DNA of 64,000 nucleotides from CAWGXG01 sp963826505 (lineage in GTDB: Bacteria; Chloroflexota; Anaerolineae; Aggregatilineales; Aggregatilineaceae), in assembly GCA_963826505.1 (NCBI GenBank), contig CAWGXG010000008.1:1240001-1304000 (forward strand), written 5' to 3'. Under the pieces are notes generated by a model. It was not told the DNA's origin. It saw only the letters and a list, made by a program, of their open reading frames with translations, and ran no database searches. The position numbers were made by a program, and so were the translations under genes. Positions 60,668 through 64,000 of this stretch are shown here, one piece after another. Numbering within the stretch: position 1 is the first letter of the stretch; each line of letters opens with the position of its first letter.

Positions 60668-61621
60668 TCAGCGATCGATAGGACGACGCCACAAAAACCC
60701 CAACAGCTCGCGGAAATAATGACGTTGTGGCATATAGGTCAAGAGTGTATCTTCAAACCGGACCGGACGCACGCCGCAGTAGTCGTACAGGTTGCCGAGC
60801 TTGGCCGTACGGTTGCTCGCCAGGATGTCGAACCATTGAGGAGCCATCGGCCAGCGCCGCACGATACGTGCCACCGGGCGATTGATTGCGCGCAGGGCAT
60901 AAGGCGGCAGGCTGACGATCATGCGGTGCGCGCCAGATACACGCATCACCGTGCGGATCATCTCGTTGTAGGTCACATACTCTGCCCCACCGATCTCGAT
61001 CGTCATATCCACCAAATTGACGCTATCCAATGTGTTCACCAGCGCCTGGGCGAGATCGCCGACGAAGAGCGGGTGCAACAAGCTATCTCCCTGTCCGGGT
61101 TGGAAGAATACCAGCGGATTGGTACGCAACAGCATGGCGATCCCGTTCACGAAGCGGTCTTCCGGTCCGAAAATCAGCCCGCAGCGCAGAATGGTATAAG
61201 CCAGCCCGCTGTTGCGAATGATGCCTTCCACCTGACCTTTGGCCCGCAGCAAACTGTACGCCGATGCGGGTTCCGCGCCCAGCTGGCTCAGCGTGATCAC
61301 GCGTCCGATCCGCGCCGCACGCGCCGCCGCGACCAGGTTTTGCGTGCCGCGCATGTCCACCCGTTCCAGATCCCGCACAGAACCCCACCATTGCGCGCTC
61401 GCCAGGTGAAATACAGTGTGTACGCCCTGCATGGTCTGGTGCAGCACCTGGGGATCCTCCAGGTTCCCTATCGCGACATCTACGCCTTCCGGCCATTCGA
61501 CACGCGGCGCGCGTCCACGCCGCCCCGGCGCGACCAGCACCCGCACCGGCCAGCCCGCCGCAGCCAGACGAGGAACTAATTCCCGACCGACTAGCCCGGT
61601 CGCTCCCGTGATCAAGATCAT
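60668..61621 (-). CDS. NAD(P)-binding epimerase/NmrA-like atypical SDR protein
   Basis: 317 residues. The start ILITGATGLVGRELVPRL is the SDR nucleotide-binding loop, followed by FHLASAQWW, and a later LSQLGAEPASAYSLLRAKGQVE that keeps only part of the Ser-Tyr-x3-Lys triad (Tyr replaced). The pattern resembles complex I NDUFA9-like and NmrA-like sugar/quinone dehydrogenase relatives of unclear activity. Start ATG 61621 has AAGGAG ten bases upstream and an extended -10 box 25 bases before. The gene lies after the ATPase gene on the minus strand. Confidence 0.75.
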   Translation of the reverse strand: MILITGATGLVGRELVPRLAAAGWPVRVLVAPGRRGRAPRVEWPEGVDVAIGNLEDPQVLHQTMQGVHTVFHLASAQWWGSVRDLERVDMRGTQNLVAAARAARIGRVITLSQLGAEPASAYSLLRAKGQVEGIIRNSGLAYTILRCGLIFGPEDRFVNGIAMLLRTNPLVFFQPGQGDSLLHPLFVGDLAQALVNTLDSVNLVDMTIEIGGAEYVTYNEMIRTVMRVSGAHRMIVSLPPYALRAINRPVARIVRRWPMAPQWFDILASNRTAKLGNLYDYCGVRPVRFEDTLLTYMPQRHYFRELLGFLWRRPIDR

Positions 61622-61645
61622 AGCCTCAGGTCTCCTTCGGGCGCG

Positions 61646-61654
61646 ATTATACCA
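61646..61654 (-). promoter_or_regulatory. Extended -10 promoter TGGTATAAT for the epimerase-like gene
   Basis: Perfect extended -10 on the minus strand. It predicts a leader of about 18 bases containing the AAGGAG ribosome site. Confidence 0.65.
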
Positions 61655-61827
61655 TGACCCCCTGCCCCGCGAGAGCCGATAACCACCCCTATTTCGCCGG
61701 TTCCGTAGACGCACCGCCTCGCGAAATCTTCGCCTGGGTGCAACCTTTCACGCGCTTACGGGTTATACAACGTGCGCACAATACGCACACATGGTCAGTC
61801 CCCATGCCACAGGACGCCGCCTTGGGG

Positions 61828-61833
61828 TATAAT
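61828..61833 (+). promoter_or_regulatory. -10 box for fabF
   Basis: TATAAT preceded by GGG. No convincing -35 at 17 bases. Leader of about 90 bases. Confidence 0.45.
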
Positions 61834-61928
61834 GCCTGTGTCTTGAACAGAGCGGCTGTCCGGCAGCGCTCAGTCCCGCATATCCGGCTGCCCACGAGCA
61901 GCGTACACGACTTTTCGGAGGAACATCA

Positions 61929-63173
61929 GTGGAATTGAAACGCGTCGTTGTCACCGGTTTGGGCATCATTTGTCCTGTAGGCAACTCGACTGAAGAAGCC
62001 TGGCAGAACGCCGCCAATGGTGTGTCCGGTGCGCAGCATATCCCTGAGTTTGAAGAGCTCGGTCTCAAAACTACGTTTGGCGCTACCGTGAAGAACTTCG
62101 ATCCCAGCGCTTTCCTCACCCGGCGCGACCTCCGTCGCACCGATCCGCTCACCCAGGTCGCGCTTTATGCCAGCAAGCAGGCGCTTGACGATTCCGGCCT
62201 GAATCTGGCAGACGAAGACGCCTATGAAGTCGGTGCGCTAATCGGCACCGGCATCGGCGGTTTCCAATCGCTGTACGAAGGCATCGAGAAGTTCATGGCC
62301 GAAGGACACGGCACGGTGAGCCCGCTGCTGCTGCCCATGATGCTGCCCGACAGCCCGGCGGGCAAGATCGCCATCGATTTTGGCCTGCGCGGCCCGAACA
62401 TGGCCGTCTCTACCGCCTGTGCCACCGGCAATAATAGCATCGGCGAAGCCTACGAGATGATCCGCCGGGGTGCGGCCCAGGTGATGCTGGCTGGCAGTTC
62501 GGAGTCGGCGCTGCTCAGCCTGACGGTGGCCTGCCTGTCGAACATGGGCGCGATCTCACGCCGCAATGACGATCCTGCCGGTGCATCACGGCCGTTTGCC
62601 GGCGATCGTGATGGATTCGTGGTTGGCGAAGGCGCTGCGACACTCATTCTTGAAGACCTCGACCATGCACTGGCGCGCGGGGCTCACATCTATGCCGAGT
62701 TGACCGGCTATGCCTCCACCTGTGACGCTTACCACATTACCGCTCCCATGGAAAACGGCGAAGGCGCACAGGCGGCCATGCGCCGCGCGTTGAAGAGTGC
62801 CGAGCTGCAACCAGCGGACATCGACTATATCAACGCGCACGGCACCAGCACCCAACTCAACGACGCCAGCGAGACGCGCGCCATCAAAGCCGTGTTCGGC
62901 GAGCAGGCGTACAAAGTCGCCATCAGCTCGACCAAATCCGTGACCGGTCATCTGATGGGATCCGCGGGCGCCGTCGAGGCAGTGTTCAGCGTCATGGCAC
63001 TCACCAAACAGTTCGTCCCACCCACCATCAATCTGGACACGCCCGATCCCGAATGCGATCTCGATTACACGCCCAATGTCGGCGTGTCGCGGGAGATCAC
63101 ACATGTCATGAGCAATTCGTTCGGATTCGGCGGGCACAACGCCGTGCTGATCTTCAGCAAATACGCGGAGTGA
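61929..63173 (+). CDS. fabF: 3-oxoacyl-ACP synthase II
   Basis: Elongation condensing enzyme of fatty acid synthesis. 414 residues. Active-site Cys in STACATGNNSIGEA, the first catalytic His in NAHGTSTQLND and the second in KSVTGHLMGSAGAVEAVF complete the Cys-His-His triad; the C-terminal NSFGFGGHNAVL is typical. GTG start with GGAGGA seven bases upstream. fabH follows 34 bases later. Confidence 0.96.
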   Translation: MELKRVVVTGLGIICPVGNSTEEAWQNAANGVSGAQHIPEFEELGLKTTFGATVKNFDPSAFLTRRDLRRTDPLTQVALYASKQALDDSGLNLADEDAYEVGALIGTGIGGFQSLYEGIEKFMAEGHGTVSPLLLPMMLPDSPAGKIAIDFGLRGPNMAVSTACATGNNSIGEAYEMIRRGAAQVMLAGSSESALLSLTVACLSNMGAISRRNDDPAGASRPFAGDRDGFVVGEGAATLILEDLDHALARGAHIYAELTGYASTCDAYHITAPMENGEGAQAAMRRALKSAELQPADIDYINAHGTSTQLNDASETRAIKAVFGEQAYKVAISSTKSVTGHLMGSAGAVEAVFSVMALTKQFVPPTINLDTPDPECDLDYTPNVGVSREITHVMSNSFGFGGHNAVLIFSKYAE

Positions 63174-63207
63174 TGGTTAATCACCAGCCAGCCCACAAGG
63201 TGAAGGC

Positions 63208-64000
63208 ATGATCGACAATAACCCACGCTCTCGCCGTCTGTTTCAGGGCCGCGCGCTGCCTCGCACGCGCCCCCAAACTCCGCTCTACGCGCACATCGTC
63301 GGGTGGGGGATGGAGGTGCCGTCGCAGGTGCTGTCCAACGCCGACCTGGCCGCCATTGTCGACACCAACGATGAGTGGATTGTGGCGCGGACCGGTATTC
63401 AAGAGCGACGTATCGCAGCCCCGCGCGAAACGACGACGAGTCTGGCCACACGCGCCGCACAGAAAGCGCTCGAAGTGGCCGATGTACTGCCTAGCGAGCT
63501 TGACCTGATCATCGTCGCGACGGCCACGCCCGAGCACATATTTCCCAGCACGGCAAGTCTCGTACAGGATTTCCTCGGCGCGACCAATGCGGGCGCGTTC
63601 GATCTCAGCGCGGCCTGTTCCGGCTTCATATACGCGCTGGATATGGCCTCCAGCAAGATTCAAAACGGCACCGTCAAGACCGCGCTTGTCATCGGCGCGG
63701 AAACGCTCAGTCGCGTGGTGGATTGGACCGACCGGGGGACTTGCATCCTATTTGGGGATGGCGCGGGCGCGGTCGTACTGGAAGGCAGCACCGTTCCCGG
63801 TGGCGTGTTGAGCAGCGTCCTGCGCTCGGATGGATCCGGCTGGGATATGCTGACCCTGCCCACAACTAACAGCCGCGACACCTACCTGGAAGACGGCCTG
63901 CACGAGGCACAGCGCATATACATGGATGGCAAAGGCGTGTTTCGCTTTGCCACGCGCATCATCGGCGACACGATCAAAGATGCGCTCGACCAGATCGGGC
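63208..64000 (+). CDS. fabH: 3-oxoacyl-ACP synthase III, partial
   Basis: Initiates fatty acid synthesis by condensing acetyl-CoA with malonyl-ACP. The 264 codons present start with a 25-residue basic/Pro extension not usual for FabH, then AHIVGWGMEVPSQVLSN, EWIVARTGIQERR, the Cys region LSAACSGFIYALDMA and the GDGAGAVVLE turn. The His and Asn of the triad would lie beyond the window edge. AAGG lies about seven bases before ATG 63208. In one transcript with fabF. Confidence 0.93.
   Translation, partial: MIDNNPRSRRLFQGRALPRTRPQTPLYAHIVGWGMEVPSQVLSNADLAAIVDTNDEWIVARTGIQERRIAAPRETTTSLATRAAQKALEVADVLPSELDLIIVATATPEHIFPSTASLVQDFLGATNAGAFDLSAACSGFIYALDMASSKIQNGTVKTALVIGAETLSRVVDWTDRGTCILFGDGAGAVVLEGSTVPGGVLSSVLRSDGSGWDMLTLPTTNSRDTYLEDGLHEAQRIYMDGKGVFRFATRIIGDTIKDALDQIG

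Larger units (their letters stand above)
61622..61928. other. Divergent intergenic region upstream of fabF
   Basis: 307 bases. It contains the leftward -10 box (61646-61654), a rightward -10 box (61828-61833) and an inverted repeat GTGCG-N7-CGCAC at 61772-61788. No tRNA or small gene was found. Confidence 0.5.

Noticed and set aside
1..64000. tRNA, rRNA, CRISPR, insertion sequence or prophage
   Set aside because: Intergenic gaps were read for cloverleaf ends, regular repeats, transposase motifs and att-like repeats; none was found. This was by eye, so a tRNA search program would be the decisive check.

Overview
The window is a gene-dense, GC-rich bacterial chromosome segment with about 58 protein genes, no rRNA or tRNA gene that I could see, and no CRISPR array, insertion sequence or prophage. 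The gene mix points to a Chloroflexota bacterium, probably of the Anaerolineae lineage. Evidence for this is an ADP-forming acetate--CoA ligase, a mevalonate kinase in a bacterium, WD40, HEAT and TPR proteins, a DUF11-like protein with an LPATG tail, Rex-type redox control and no outer-membrane genes. This assignment is an inference from gene content, not from a marker gene. Many promoters are near sigma-A consensus, and an extended -10 box (TGnTATAAT) recurs.

Layout. 1-3204 (minus): three translationally overlapping membrane or secreted genes: a frameshifted trypsin-like protease with Thr at the Ser position, a single-pass protein, and a PrsW-like protein that has lost its glutamates. 3397-6786 (plus): peptide-type ABC binding protein and two permeases without ATPases. 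6805-13018: miaA, a frameshifted yraN, an Eis-like acetyltransferase, rnc, a zinc-ribbon/FHA protein and tlyA. 13129-15037: UbiA-family phosphoribosyltransferase and a frameshifted mevalonate kinase. 15853-21798: an rseP homologue followed by HEAT, TPR, zinc-ribbon and SH3b/seven-WD40 genes. 21879-29042 (minus): AEC transporter, pyk, eno, a BioD-like/DRTGG protein and ADP-forming acetate--CoA ligase, i.e. lower glycolysis and acetate/ATP formation. 29415-33147 (plus): cysteine desulfurase, PLP decarboxylase and mnmA. 33250-36764: small prepilin-peptidase-like protein, a 58-residue membrane protein, then an NfeD/flotillin pair. 36962-41368: orphan ABC binding protein, an unknown helical protein, two tandem ferredoxins and superoxide dismutase. 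41648-47396 (minus): mreB and atpAGDC, without the other ATP synthase genes. 47632-51651: GNAT, proC, rex with a candidate Rex operator, a Tat-exported amidase that looks leaderless, and an LPATG-tailed protein. 51876-57891 (plus): GbsR-like regulator, polyprenyl synthase, HIT, obg, nadD and a double-domain solute-binding protein. 57982-64000: P-type ATPase (minus), a nucleotide-sugar-epimerase-like protein (minus), fabF and the 5' part of fabH.

How it fits together. Most of the window is housekeeping: glycolysis and acetate conversion to ATP, F-type ATPase, tRNA modification (MiaA, MnmA with a sulfur donor), isoprenoid and fatty acid synthesis, and redox sensing. Three genes (protease, yraN, mevalonate kinase) are each broken by one single-base indel in or next to a short base run, which looks more like sequence error than decay. 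I found no clearly new multi-gene defence or metabolic system. The best candidates for something undescribed are the coupled degenerate-protease cluster at the left end and the rseP/HEAT/TPR/zinc-ribbon/WD40 run.
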